From: Trichuris trichiura
Lineage: Eukaryota; Nematoda; Enoplea; Trichinellida; Trichuridae
Assembly: GCA_037903355.1 (NCBI GenBank)
Contig: JBAJFE010000042.1
Span: 2,678,001 to 2,742,000 of the forward strand
Length of the DNA: 64,000 nt
Reading direction: 5' to 3'
Below the pieces are notes generated by a model. That model was not told where the DNA came from. It did not search any database and saw only the letters and a list, made by a program, of their open reading frames with translations. A program made the translations under genes and the position numbers. Shown here piece after piece: positions 20,628 through 32,985 of this stretch. How positions within the stretch are numbered: the first letter of the stretch is position 1; each line of letters starts with the position of its first letter.

Positions 20628-23085
20628 CTAAGAACTGGATAAGAAAAGACAAGAAGGTCGTTTGAGTTTTCGCTTCCGCTGGACTACCAGTGGAGGTGTT
20701 TGCAATTGGGCAAGCTGAGCAGGTGTTACGGTACATAAGGCCGAAGCAACGGCCAGTCCGGTTTGACCGTCAGGCACAAACTTTTGGCCACCAGTCGGAA
20801 GACGCACGGCAAAAGTGACCACAGCCGCTCGATAGTCATTGCAAGGTTCGATTGCAATCGGCCTTGGATTCTTCGAAGAAAACAAAATTTTGAGGCATCA
20901 ATATTTAAAAAAAAATAATCTAACTTACCCTGAACTGCGAAGCGTCCGGAGTCAACTGCAGTTGAACAACGCCGAATGGACGACTGGCCATCTGTGCCAT
21001 TTCAACAAAAAGCCTCTGCGTACGGGACAGCCTCATTCACATTGACCATTTGACATTAATTGCTTACCTGACGCCTTCGATAAAGATCAAAACGCTGTTT
21101 GATCTTCCACAAGGCGAAAGCTACCACCAAAAGGATAAAAAAGCATAGTGCGAACGTAATAAAAAATTTCATCCAATCGACGGACGGCGTTTGCGCAAAA
21201 GATATCTGTAAAAAAAGAGGAAAACAAAAATTGAACTTTCCAGAAGGTTGGCCTTTTTTAAGGGACTAACTTGAATGATCATTGGCGTCTTGAAGTCGTA
21301 CAAAAAAACGAAGAAAGTGGTGTTAGCATCGGTGCCGAAAAGAAACTCTTCGGCGCTGAAACGCCTTTCCACCTCATGGCAGGCGCTGCCGATGAGGAAG
21401 CGGCGCAGCCTGTTGTTGCCAAAAGCGCCTATAAATGAAATCCATTTCCGTCCGACCATTTCGCAAAGAGGACTTTGCAAGTAGCGTACCCGAGAAAACG
21501 GTCAGATTCACCTTGCCTTGCGAATTAAGCAAGCCAGTGCATGTAAGCTTGAAACTGACGTCCGTGTTTTCCTTAAAGAAAGAAAAATTATTCGTCCCTA
21601 ATGATTCCAAACGAATATGCATCCGAGTGCACGCAGTCTTTTGCTCCACAAAACAACGGGAAAACAACAACAACATGGACTGAATACCAGTCAGTGCGCA
21701 TCAATAAGAAATATTGGAATACAAAAACCGGACTCATTCGACAGTTGAGCTGTCACCGCTTTGTTTACACACTTGCCGCGATTATATACATGCTTTATAC
21801 GAGAAACTTGCAAGATAAAGTTAACTTGAGATATCCACCACACGAATGTATTGAAACAAACTGATGAAATTATTTTTAGCGTATTTCTTTTAATAAAGAA
21901 AGACTTGCAACTCTTGCCTACAACAAAGCACAATCACTTTTTAAGCATATTCAAAAATTGTAAAGCATTCTTGTTATAGTCCACTCTGATTCCGTCTTAT
22001 TCTAACTAGATGCAGAGCAAATGATGCATAGATGACGTAAAAAGAATCTTTATCATGTACAATAAAAAGCCGTCATAAAGAATTAAGTAGTCAACCAAAA
22101 GGGAGTCCACAACATAAATGAAAAACTGGTTGTTTTTTAGAGGCTCTCTACTTATTTACAGGTTCGGAACTGAAAGGTTACATCAACGATTGAGTGCACA
22201 TTCCTGTAACGGTTAGATATTTATGAGGATCTTCACCTATGCCATATTATTTAATCCTATTTAATATTACGAAACAATAGAACTTAAGAAACATAAAATT
22301 AAACGAAAACATTTCAATGACGAGCAAGGCATTTCTCGACTTCTAAGGCTCACAGATTTTTAAAACTACAGTACGCTCCGAAAGGCATTCGGCTGAGTTG
22401 GCCTTTTTCAGTTTTTGAAAGGAATGCAGGATAAACAAGAGCTCTTGATATTACTTTTCGTTCTTATAATCACGGTATATCTGTCTAATGTAATACAAGA
22501 ATAATAACAACACAATCTATCAGGTCAACCACGTCGTATCGTCAGCGTATAGCCAAGAAGGGACTCAAAGGTGAGACACCTACAAGTTTAAACAATTGAA
22601 CTTTCTTTAGTGCGAATGGCTCAGTATAATTTTATAGTGTACTTTTTGCAAAAGGGTTTCATGTTAGGATGAAAATTTTTTCTGAGTACGGCGAAGCTTT
22701 CAGATTGTTCCCGACTCGTTATAAGCGTATCCTGATATTCTGGTGACTAATTACATCCAAGACACAGTACTCTGCCCTGTAAGCTACAAGAAAACTGCCA
22801 ACAACAAAGGCGGCACTTCAGCCTAGAAATTTAAAACCTGCCTAAAATGGGCAACCTCTTGGCAGTGCTTAGCAGCAGGAAAGGAAACTCATTTGACTTT
22901 ATTAGTGAGGCGATCATAGGTAAATATACCTCGCAAAAGCCAAACCACAAAAAGAAAGCCTGAAACACCCCGGCGGATAGCCGCAGACCTTTCGTTATAC
23001 GTTATCAGATAAATCTGCTCCTGAAAGTTACGGATGAACCCAACAGGCGTGCGCGAAGCTTGTTCTGTTGTCTACGAATCTGGCT

Positions 23086-23131
<46 letters not shown>

Positions 23132-23223
23132 AGCCAGATTCGTATATATACATAAGCCAGATTCGTAGACAACAGAACAAGCTTCGCGCACGCCTGTTGG
23201 GTTCATCCGTAACTTTCAGGAGC

Positions 23224-23260
<37 letters not shown>

Positions 23261-23607
23261 GACATCTACTGGACGAAATGGGTCGTTTTTCGCTACTTTG
23301 GCGGCTATACTTTTGTTACATCTTGGCTTAGGCTTAGGCTTAGGCTAGGGCGGAACAGGATAGCCGACAAGGATGCAAGAAACATTAGGGACTTTGGACA
23401 TAAACGTAGAACCTTGCCGGCCATCGTGTTGTGTTCCAACATAAGCCTAAGCCAAAATATAAGGACAGCCGGATCGCAGCAAAAAAACAGTACATTTTTC
23501 CCCATCAGTGTTGCCACTTTACGTCTGCGGGGTCATAGGTGACAAGACCATAAAAGTCTCCCCTGTCAAGATGCGACTCACACTTTGCCTACTGTCTGCC
23601 TTAGCCT

Positions 23608-23657
<50 letters not shown>

Positions 23658-23837
23658 TAGAACCTCCATAAGTTGACCACCCAAGGGACCGCGAAAAACT
23701 GGTCAACACAGGAGGTGGCCAACATAAGAGACTGTGGGTATATTATATTATTAACGTGCGGACCAACCAAGTGGTCAAAATTCGGTCAACTTAGGGAGGT
23801 GGTCGACATAGAGAGGTGGTCAACTTCAGAGGTTCTA

Positions 23838-23878
<41 letters not shown>

Positions 23879-26800
23879 TAGATAGATAGATGCGTCCAAT
23901 ATTGTTATGAATCAGCGTACTCTGGCATGTACATTATTATCTCCCAAACACGGCATCCCATTTTTTAGTCTCCGGAACAGAATTGCTATATTACAAGGTA
24001 GCCTTCCATAAAATTATTTTTCTCAACTGTAAGCTAATGCACGTGTTGGTCTTGTTAAGATAGGCTGCACTAACCTGTGACGCTCGATAATTTTCGGTAC
24101 GTATCCGTTAGGCGTCGTCGTAGCCGTTTCACCGTAGCAATTAGCTCTATCCGGGCTGAAATCGGTTCGACGACGTCCAGTTCAAATTTTACCTTAATCT
24201 TAAAGCTGAAAGAAAATGTATACCTAAAATGGCACTGAACCAATGTGAGGTAGGTGAATAGCTACAGTGAAATCTCTTCGCGTTGGAAACTTCCGTGGTC
24301 CGATTCGGCATTAAATGCATTGATTACGCATACCGAATTACAACGGCTTCGATTTACGACGAGTGCTCATAACAAAATGGCATCGTAAGTCGAGAATCCC
24401 TCGAACTGCTAAAACATCCGGGGCATACACAATTCAAACATGGTTTTGCCTTAAAGAAAGCAATGAATTCCCCCTTACTGACGCTTACAGCTTCAGTAAC
24501 TTCATTGAACAAGAAATTTCTGCATACGCACTCACGATTTGAACTTTTGCATCTGCGTTTTTCTTGCTCAAAGATAAAACACCATACATAGTTAAGTATT
24601 GTACTGCTCAAAAGAATCGCATTTTTTCAACATGCGAAACTTTACTTCGAATTTTTGGATTCAAATATTCGAAATTGCGAATAGCCGGCAGCACGCCAGA
24701 TGATCAATCAAATCACAGACAAAGTTTTTCTGAGAGATAAATATTCAAATTGCAGCCGTCTGAAATGCTTTTGAATAGCGATTCCCAAAAAAACAATGTC
24801 GAAACTGAAAATGCATTAATACTCGGCGGTCTTAAATCGATTAAACTGACAGTTCGGGACAGAATAAAAGGCTTTCCAATCGAAAACACGACGCCTGAAA
24901 AATTGCTCCGCCTTTAGCAAGCGCCTTGAACTATTAGTATAATCGTCGAAAAGCGAGCATTTCGCCCGCAAACTAAGAGGCATCAAAGGCTTTCTCAAAA
25001 ACTGCGGGGACTAAGCGGCCTTTAGTGGACAGCAGCGAATCAGAGATGGCGCTTCATTTAAATTTTCACGCAACCTTCAATTTTTCAAAAAAAGGAATTA
25101 CTGCAAGACGTCCTGGTTCAACCAAAATACTTTTCGTAAACCATGTCATCCTCTTTCTAACATAGTTGACTAAACGGGAACGTTTTCTCATGGTAAACTG
25201 ACAGCGCTTAAACGGAAGTTCATGCGCTTTTCAAAAAGTAAGTTTGAGAAATGAAAGCACTAAAAATGCGCGCTGCAGCAGCGAGGGAAGCACGTAGAGA
25301 AAAATCAATTCATGTTTCCAAAAAACGAAAGCAGCACGTTCTGTAACACGCTCTTTGATGGCTCGAAGGCTCCCGGCAAACGCCTACTATTCTTGCCACT
25401 AAGAACAACACTCAGGAGCATCGTTATCTTATCATGCAGAATGGTCATTAGTGTTGCTTGTTGAAGTTCAAGTATGCAGACATATTGGAGATGTAATGTT
25501 CTTATGGATTGGACAAAGAACTTAATACAGCGGCATTTTTAAAATTACAAAATGGGCCCTGTGTTACAGCGCGCATATTGCTTATAACATGTACGCGAAG
25601 AATAAGATCTAACCTTCGGAGGACGAGTGACGAAGTTGATGCGGGTAATGTGCGCGTCGTCTTCTCCATTCAAGTTGAACGTGAATACAAAGTCGACCGT
25701 CAACTCATCTTAAATGTTAAAAAGAAACGTAAGCCGTTTCGTTGATGCTACCTCTTACAAAAGCAAGTCTGGTTTCTCGGGTCACCAATGTACTTCTGCT
25801 CGCATCTGTAAAAAAGCAACAACAATAACAGCATCGGACGGGAAATGAACAATGTATCACGGCGAAATTACTTGTCACAGTTATAACCAGAAACTCCCTT
25901 CGTGTTACAATAACACTGACCGTGAAACGGGTCGCAATGGGTGGCTTGACCATTACATTCGCAAGCTAAATGTGAACCTACTTATTCGCACTCCTCTTTA
26001 AAAGCACAAAAATAACCTGTGCAAACGCCGCCATTCAGAGCGTTTCCGTAATAACCTTCGATGCAACGTTCGCAATGGGCTCCTGTTGTTCTGTTGGCGC
26101 ATGAGAGGCATTTCAGTAGTTCTGTCGGTTCCTCTTCCGCAGTCTCGTTCGAACAGAAACCGTGTCCATTACACTGGCAAGCTTAAAGCGCACGAGCATA
26201 CGATAGGCTTGCACACACTACAACGTGAGCTTACGGACCTGGACAGCTTGTAACGTACCAACTTGCTAGAGGGCATAGCCCAAAGTTGACCTCGTAGGCG
26301 TTGCGTTCCTCATTCAAAACTGCAGGCCCGTTGGTGGAACCTTTCATGCAACGACCTAAACCAGTCCCTGAGCCATCGTCACACCAACCGCAGTTAGGGC
26401 CCGCTAGTAAGCAGCCATCACAGGTCAGTATAGAGGGGCAATCCAACACTAAACAAATAAGGGTCGTTAAGGTTCCGGCAACAAGCGAAGGTATGAATTA
26501 ACGTACAGGAACATTCTTCCGTATTGCCCGTCCATTGAATGCACTGCCCGTAGGAATGGCTAAGAACCAAAGCGTTTTGGTCAAAACAGTCCTGCGTAGT
26601 AGCGCACCAAAAACATCTGAAAAAGTGTGGCCTTCTTTGAGCAGCGCGTTCTTAAAAAAGCCCGCTATCTCGAGCGTACCCATTCTTAGTGCATTCGGAA
26701 CAGGTAGATATTAATGAGCAGGGCTTACAGGCGCTCACGTCCATACCACTAGTGCGCGCTATTTCACTAAGCGATTTCTTCTTAACGGAATTTTCTGCGA

Positions 26801-29609
26801 AGCAGGCATTAGCAACCAGTTCACTACGCCATATCGATCTACCTGGGGGAGTCTTTACTTCCGTGCATGTATATACGTGATGCTCGTTGAAAATCCATGT
26901 ACAATGTGGACTCGCTGTTTCGCAGGCATGACAATTGTAAAAGAATGAACAGTTGATGGTCGTTGGACAAAGATCTGGTTTCTTAATCTAGGCCAAGTCC
27001 AGTCACATTTTCAAGCCAACTTCGACAAGTATCTCAAGTACTTGATGAGAGGGACAATCCGTGGCGCATCGGTCGCCGCACCACCTGCACGGGTGGCCTT
27101 CTATGCTTGTGCACGTGGCGCAGTCGGATATGGAAGCGCAGTTCAAATTGCGCCCAAAACTTTTGTAGCTGCACGGAGTTTCGATGGTCTGCGATCCTCG
27201 TTTTTCCACCTCGGTTTGACGCAGGGCATCTTCCAAGGACCGGCAGCGTCCCTTGTAAATAACGCACTTCGATCCTTGCTGACTGTTAGGGCACTCCTCC
27301 TTCGCACGGTTGTGCATACAATTTCCTATTACAAAGCATTTTACTTAGTACTGAAAAACCTGGAATCTTCGCTTTATGTAAACCTGCGAGGAAGTAAAGA
27401 ACTTTAAACAGAACGGGTCTATTCATATTCTTGCCTAAACCAACAGCGACGCGATGATGACGTACCGCTACAGATTTCAAAGAATCGAAATTTTTTATTT
27501 TGCTCCGTTATCAGTGAGTATATCGAAATTTCAACTATGACAGATCGATACAGGAAAAATTATTGCGACATAGGATTTTTAGATTACGTGAACTGTGCTC
27601 TAAAAGCGCGCAGAAGAAGTCCATGTATTTAAGAGACTTCTTATCTTCCTAGCAACTCACTTTTGAAATGCGTGCTTAAGCTCAGACGAAACTCGTTGCT
27701 TTCCGGAAGTTCCGTGGCCTGACAGCCAAAGGTAAAAGGAAAATTATTTGAAAGTCACCTGGTTTGAAGAGAAGCACATCGTTCATTAGTGTTCCGCTAA
27801 AACCGCCAAACAGGTACATCATTCTGAAATAAAAGTCGCTACTAGTAAACGAATTCAGCTTATTCCAAAATAATACTTCTCGTGCACTACTGTTCGATGA
27901 CCATAGCGAGAGAGCGTCGTGTTGAGATAGTCTGGAATTGTCAAAGTACTCCATGTACCACAGCCTAGAAAAACTTTGCTTGAGCAACCAATGCTTGAAT
28001 TGTTATACGGCGCTACTGATGTCGTAGGTGAGTATGGAATCGATGACGAATTTTCCACACTTCGAATTCGAGCTCTCTCTGGCGTGTCCCCGTAGAACGA
28101 TCATTATACCGCTTAGAATAGCGGCACTATGAAGAAACGAAGGAAAACCCGAACTAGGCAACAGTTTCCTTTAAAAAACTCTCATTGAACAGAGCAACAT
28201 GAACCGCGTGACAACCAACTGACCACTGACGTTTAGCTGGATCGTACAGATACAGGTCGTCAACCATATCGCCGGTAGTGCTGGAAGTGGCTCGAAAGCC
28301 ACCGTAAAAGTACAATACTTGCGTAATGGGGTCGAATACGGACGTATGACCGTAGGTTCCTCGAGGAACAGCGCCAGTCGTGTGTACAGTTTTCCAGGTG
28401 CTGTTCACTACAAAGAAAAGCGGCAAAATTCCAAACAAAATGACAATTGAATTTCCTACGGAAGTTGTACTCCTGGACGGCATTCACGAAACCGTACAAT
28501 GGATGGAAACCAAGAAAGGTAAGCATGCTGTTGCCGATTACATGCGCCGTGTGACCTACGGAATGCGACGGCCTGGGGGCGTACATATTTGGAACTGCCA
28601 CCATCTTCCAGGTTAGCGTTTTTAAATCAAGTTTCAAAAAATCGTTTGTGATTTTTCGCATGTTAACCAAGCCGCCAAACATGTACAAGTTGCCCTGAAT
28701 GTAGCGTACACAAAAAAATAGGCGAAAGGCGACAAATACCCCGTATTCGACCAAGCTGTGGCCGTAACGATTCAACGGCGCGTCAATTGTACGCGGCATG
28801 GTCCAACTGTTGTTGTTAAAATGGTACCTACGGAAAAGATGTTTTAAAAAACAGGCTTTGGGCGGACTAAGAAATACTGCGTACTGCATAACAATGATTG
28901 ACCGCTTCGGAGAGAATGTGTAGCCTCCGATAGACCAGGCTGAATTACCGACAACGCAAACCGCCTGCGAAGCCACGCCAAAAGGGGCATCACTGTTAAG
29001 CACTCTCCACTGAGCTTCGCCTGTAAGTTTTATCAATAAAACAACCAAAAAACTCGACAACAATCAGTAGAGCAACCCGGATGGAATTGTTCGCATTTGC
29101 ATTCGCGGTCGTTGAACCCTTTGCGAAGTTTACCGGCATTCTGGGCACACATTTCATTGCACGAAATTGTTTTGCACGAAGGGCCGCTTCCTTTGAAACA
29201 GTTACATTCGCCTGTGGTCATATTGCAAATACCGTTTCCGTTGCAGCTGTTCAGACAATGATCAAGTCTGTAGGAAACGTTCAAGCCGGCCATACTGCAC
29301 GCCAGACCGCTGTGCAGATAGACAAACGCTTGACCGGAAGTTGTTACAAATTCCTTCTTCTGGAGAGCAGCTTCCTTGGCAAAGCTTCCGCTGAAAGCAA
29401 AGCTATGACGCTAGAAAGCTTGCGACAAAAAGGCCACCTTACACTAGAGATACTACCCGATTGGAGTAAATACCGTCTCCATCGAACACGTGCAAACTGT
29501 CCAGCTGGCATTCGTTTTCAAAATTTTCTATTCGAATATGCAGATAGGTGAAATTCTGATTTCGACCGTTCAACAGCCATCCGAAACGAAGCTTTCGAGA
29601 GTAGTTGTA
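20628..29609 (-). CDS. Attractin orthologue (CUB-EGF-kelch-PSI-laminin EGF membrane protein), 5' end missing
   Basis: Twenty-two exons agree in phase and give about 1,159 aa: 29609-29443, 29390-29062, 29020-28885, 28827-28740, 28694-28460, 28407-28224, 28168-28017, 27964-27877, 27823-27759, 27325-27021, 26981-26680, 26616-26507, 26448-26239, 26181-26017, 25965-25872, 25805-25759, 25708-25614, 21571-21490, 21428-21271, 21205-21068, 21015-20929 and 20870-20628. Order: CUB (LHVFDGD), EGF-like (CNSCNGNGIC), six kelch blades (YMFGG, YFYGG, YLFGG), PSI modules (CASISDCATC, CDGCLLAGPNCGWC), two laminin EGFs, a membrane helix ending ALWKIKQRFDLYRRR, then MAQMASRPFG and a tail with PIAIEPC and GQTGLAVASAL. 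These last blocks are diagnostic of attractin, a single-pass protein tied in mammals to melanocortin/agouti signalling and ubiquitination. The C-type lectin domain of vertebrate attractin is absent. The signal peptide and first EGF were not found. Kelch donor 29062 has an alternative 15 nt upstream. Confidence 0.93.
23013..23226. repeat. Palindrome centred on a TA microsatellite
   Basis: The left arm 23013-23091 (starting ATCTGCTCCTGAAAG) and right arm 23126-23226 (ending CTTTCAGGAGCAGAT) are near-perfect reverse complements around (TA)17. The right arm contains a tandem repeat of the motif TACATAAGCCAGATTCGT. A second TA run follows at 23227-23257. Confidence 0.9.
23324..23347 (+). repeat. 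Interstitial telomere-type repeat (TTAGGC)n
   Basis: GGCTTA repeated about three and a half times, followed by GGCTAGGG. TTAGGC is the nematode telomere unit. An inverted short copy (AAGCCTAAGCC) lies at 23443-23453. Too short to be a real telomere; probably an interstitial relic. Confidence 0.7.
23609..23654. repeat. TA microsatellite
   Basis: About 22 TA units. It forms the left flank of the TIR element at 23655-23840, which has evidently inserted into a TA run. Confidence 0.95.
23655..23840. mobile_element. 186-bp TIR element (MITE) inserted in a TA run
   Basis: Terminal inverted repeats start CAGTAGAACCTCCATAAG on the left and CAGTAGAACCTCTGAAG on the right, both continuing GTTGACCACC or TTGACCACC. 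It is flanked by TA on both sides, the usual target of Tc1/mariner-pogo elements. It has no coding capacity, so it is non-autonomous. CAG-starting TIRs suggest the pogo/Tigger branch. Confidence 0.85.
23841..23890. repeat. TA microsatellite running into TAGA repeats
   Basis: (TA)n for about 36 nt, then four TAGA units. It is the right-hand half of the run that hosts the TIR element. Confidence 0.9.
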
Positions 29610-30418
29610 CTGGACGTTAGGCAATCTAGTAAATGTCGTACATAAACATGACGGCAGCAGCACAAAATGCGGCTTCCCACGTTATTTCATGAATTTTCAT
29701 TACTATTTTGCTAAAGTCACTTTTCTGTTAAAGGCAAAAAATACACACGCGCGGTTTTCGGGGCCAGAACACTTCCTGCCATCAGCTTGGTACCCGATGA
29801 CGTATTAAATGGACAATTTTGGTATATAAGGTTGGAATTACAGTGGGTAGTTATGCATTTAAACAAACAATCAGCGAAGACTTCAATTTACCGCGACTTT
29901 GTCTTTTTGTATATTGCCCATTTTTCTCTGTTTTATTATCATTTTGTTTCTTATAGTACACTAGTGGTGTTCCAAAGCTTATATTTCTCATCATGTTTTT
30001 GTAACTTATTTTTGTCAACTCTGTTTTTTTTATTCCTATTTTGCCTTCTGTACAAAGCACTAATGACATTTGAGAACCGCTGATAATATGTTGCACTTCC
30101 AACATTACTTAGTGGGTCACCAATTGCAGGCGCAGAGCTAGGGCGGCCAACCATGGGAACATCACTTCGCTTAGTTTTTGTTTTTAGTTGCTACGTTGTT
30201 TGAAAGTATGCCACGAATAAGAGAACTATGCAAAGCAAACTAAACGTCTTTTCTCGTTGAATAGGAAACGCAATAGTAAAACGAGACGTTTCACAAGGGA
30301 ACCACGGCATAGCCTCTGCTTAATTTGACAGACATAGAAGGCGCGATGTTTGAATTCTTTGGGACCATCAACCTTCGGTAAAGACGAAACCATCTGGTCC
30401 CGAAAGCGTTGAACATTA

Positions 30419-31050
30419 CAGTAAAACCTCCCCAATCCGAACGCGTCGGGGCGGAGGGTAATTCGGATTATGGAGGAGACTTACAGTAGCCCACAGAAAA
30501 GCAGGTAATGCAATTTTAGACGTAGGTTCCTGGCGTATACAGCGCGATGTCAGCCCTTGCAAGCGATGAATAGCTTAACAAGGGCAGCAAAGTCCGTCTG
30601 ATCAAAAAAAAACGACTGACCAGCAGAAATCAGTTTCCTAAATGGCGTGGATGCAGTTCCGCGAAGCGACATGGAAATAGTTGTCACGAACTTATTTTTC
30701 CACATTCGTAATTACCGGCCGATCATTGCGTTATATGGAAACAGATTGTAGTTTCAAACGACTGAAAAGCACTAAGTTTTTGATCCACAATTCTGTTTAT
30801 TCAGGGAAACCTAAGTCTCGAGGTGCCATGCTGCAATCAACTTACTGGTCGAGATTGGTTCGACAGAGCCGTGGCTGGCCTGCGCCCATGTTAACCTATA
30901 CGGAAAGGACCGCTGGCAGGTTGTTTACTGTCCTTATAACCGTTGCCGCCAAGTGACTGCCCGTTTCGCACATGTAGCCTAATTATCTTTTAATGTATAC
31001 GGTCGTTCTATTGTTCACTTCCACGGGTTCGGATTAGGGAGGTTTTACAG
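30419..31050. mobile_element. 632-bp TIR DNA transposon relic
   Basis: Inverted ends TACAGTAAAACCTCCCCAAT (left) and TACTGTAAAACCTCCCTAAT (right), each continuing into CCGAAC, with TA at both outer edges. A partial inverted copy of the same end lies just inside the left terminus (about 30445-30487). The interior has no recognisable transposase. Resembles pogo/Tigger-type ends. Confidence 0.8.
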
Positions 31051-32242
31051 TACATTATACTTTTATTTCACTAATAGACTATACTACGATTTTCCCGTGG
31101 AAACACATATGTCAGTTACCAAAAATAAAACCTTCAAACGAGGGAGGCTTTCCCAGGGTCGTTCTCCCATCGTTTTTTCACGGCCGGAAAAATTCAAATC
31201 GCTATACCGTAGCTCTCCTACACAACTACATTAGTAGGAAGGACGTTACCGCTTCATGTCTGCGCTACGGATGTGCACGCTCTCATGAAGGATAAAAAGG
31301 ATAAGAGGTAAAGTTTACTCAGAAAATTCAGCCTACCTCAAAAAAATCAGCACGATTCTAAACTGATGTACCGTACTTATTCAATTGCCACCCAACTCGG
31401 AGCATCTACTCTTCGGAAGGAACCTACTTCCATAGATAGCGTTCAAAAATGCTGGCAAAGAAGCCACGGCTGGGAACACTTAGTCAGACGCTGAGAACGA
31501 GCGTGAAAGCAATATAACAAAAATGCGAAGCGGACAATAATATACCCGACCTGAACAAGTATGGCGTACAGCGCAACACTTCAAAAAAGTGCAAAACGCC
31601 TGTACGGAACGCGAAATCTAATATTAAGCCCATAAGAATTCCCCACGATTTTTGCACTAACTGAATTTTGGAAATAACCTTTCCAATTTCGCTTTCTTGA
31701 ACCCATTATTCAGTAATGGAATACTATAAAAAAGAAGGCTGCGCAAGCTTGTCCGAATGCTCTTCAAGCGTACAAATGAAGGCCATACTTGCCTTCCAAG
31801 CGCTGTTAAGCCTAATAAAAGAAGTAGAAAGCCTGACAGTTCAAATAAGCTTTAATTTCACAGATGAACCCTATTTTTGTTCACTAAAATTTACGACGCA
31901 TTCGGGACGCTCTCGATCCAGTCTTTAGCGTAGCTGTGAAAGTTTAAAATCTAGTGCAGTATAGTCAGGAAAGCAACAGGCTCGAAAAGACATTGTAATT
32001 TTCATAGCCTAAAGAGATAGACTCTTAAATGATTTCAAATCAAAATTGAGGAATTTTTCTTCAGTTCTTCTTGCTTTTCATCAACGCTTTGATCCTCCGT
32101 GTTTGTTATCTTTAATTTCTTGTGCTTTCGCGCTTTCCAGGCAACCACTACGCGGCCACTAAGGAAAGATTTAAAAGGGCGGAAAATCTACGCAGTACCA
32201 ATTGTCTGAATTCGTTATGCCGAATTACCGTATATCACGGCG

Positions 32243-32663
32243 TACTAGATCTTCAGTTTCACGGGTTTTGCCTGTTGGGTGTATCTGTAAGTAAACTTCA
32301 AAATGCCCTACCAACGGATGGATGAGCAAATTGTTAGAGAAATTACAGAACAAAACGAATACCGTACGTTTCGGAACTGCTCGTGTTCCGTCGTCAGCAG
32401 TGTTGGGGAGCTGACGACGGAACACGAGCAGTTCCGAAACGTACGGTATTCGTTTTGTTCTGTAATTTCTCTAACAATTTGCTCATCCATCCGTTGGTAG
32501 GGCATCTGCTGACGACGGAACACGAGCAGTTCCGAAACGTACGGTATTCGTTTTGTTCTGTAATTTCTCTAACAATTTGCTCATCCATCCGTTGGTAGGG
32601 CATTTTGAAGTTTACTTACAGATACACCCAACAGGCAAAACCCGTGAAACTGAAGATCTAGTA
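32243..32663. repeat. Composite hairpin with a duplicated arm segment
   Basis: The outer arms (from TACTAGATCTTCAGTTTCAC at 32243 and its complement ending 32663) are perfect or nearly so. The inner unit of about 92 nt (GACGACGGAACACGAGCAG ... GGTAGGGCAT) occurs once in the left arm and twice in tandem in the right arm (about 32411-32504 and 32508-32602). The unit reads as an open frame starting MPYQRMDEQIVREI. The near identity of all three copies suggests a recent event or gene conversion. Confidence 0.9.
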
Positions 32664-32708
32664 TGAAACTATTCAAGCCTGTTAAAAGACATCCTGTTTT
32701 TCGAAAAA

Positions 32709-32985
32709 TATCACGGCGTATAAGAATTCCCCCTACCTAAGTAAAGAATCGTAATGATTGGCCCAGTTACGGCGAAGCTGATTGCTCAAGTCTAGGCCAA
32801 TTCCAGTTGGTCAGTTTTCGCGTTGAAGTTATTGAGGCAAGACAGTTTCAATTGGATGGAAGATTAACATTGACAGGAAACTGGCTAATCAGAATTGACC
32901 TAAACTTGAGCAATCAGCGTCGCTGTAACTGGGCCAATCATTACCACCCTTCACTAAGGTAGGGGGAGTTCTTATACGTCGTGAT
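32709..32985. repeat. Foldback MITE
   Basis: The left arm starts TATCACGGCGTATAAGAA (32709-32791). The right arm (32904-32985) is its reverse complement starting ATCACGACGTATAAGAA, with about 90% identity; the loop is about 110 nt. The motif ATATCACGGCGTA also lies at 32232, immediately outside the neighbouring composite hairpin. Confidence 0.85.

Larger units (their letters stand above)
21572..25613 (-). other. 4 kb attractin intron rich in repeats
   Basis: Phase 0 on both sides: the upstream exon ends FVTRPPK and the downstream exon starts ENTDVSF, a join that matches the family spacing. The interior holds TA microsatellites, a palindrome, a TA-flanked TIR element and telomere-like units (listed separately). 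One stop-free stretch between plausible splice sites (about 24078-24205, minus) has no attractin counterpart and is not annotated. Confidence 0.75.

Noticed and set aside
24078..24205. Stop-free minus-strand stretch between plausible acceptor and donor (FKIKVKFELDVVEPISARIE...) as an additional attractin exon
   Set aside because: No counterpart in attractin, and the flanking attractin exons already join in phase 0 without it. Probably chance.
24256..24360. Possible left end of another TIR transposon (TACAGTGAAATCTC...)
   Set aside because: Resembles the pogo-like ends elsewhere in the window, but I found no matching inverted right end, so an element cannot be delimited.
32287..32603. Several overlapping frames of 65-71 codons with the same peptide
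   Set aside because: These are the same repeated unit of the composite hairpin read repeatedly; not separate genes.
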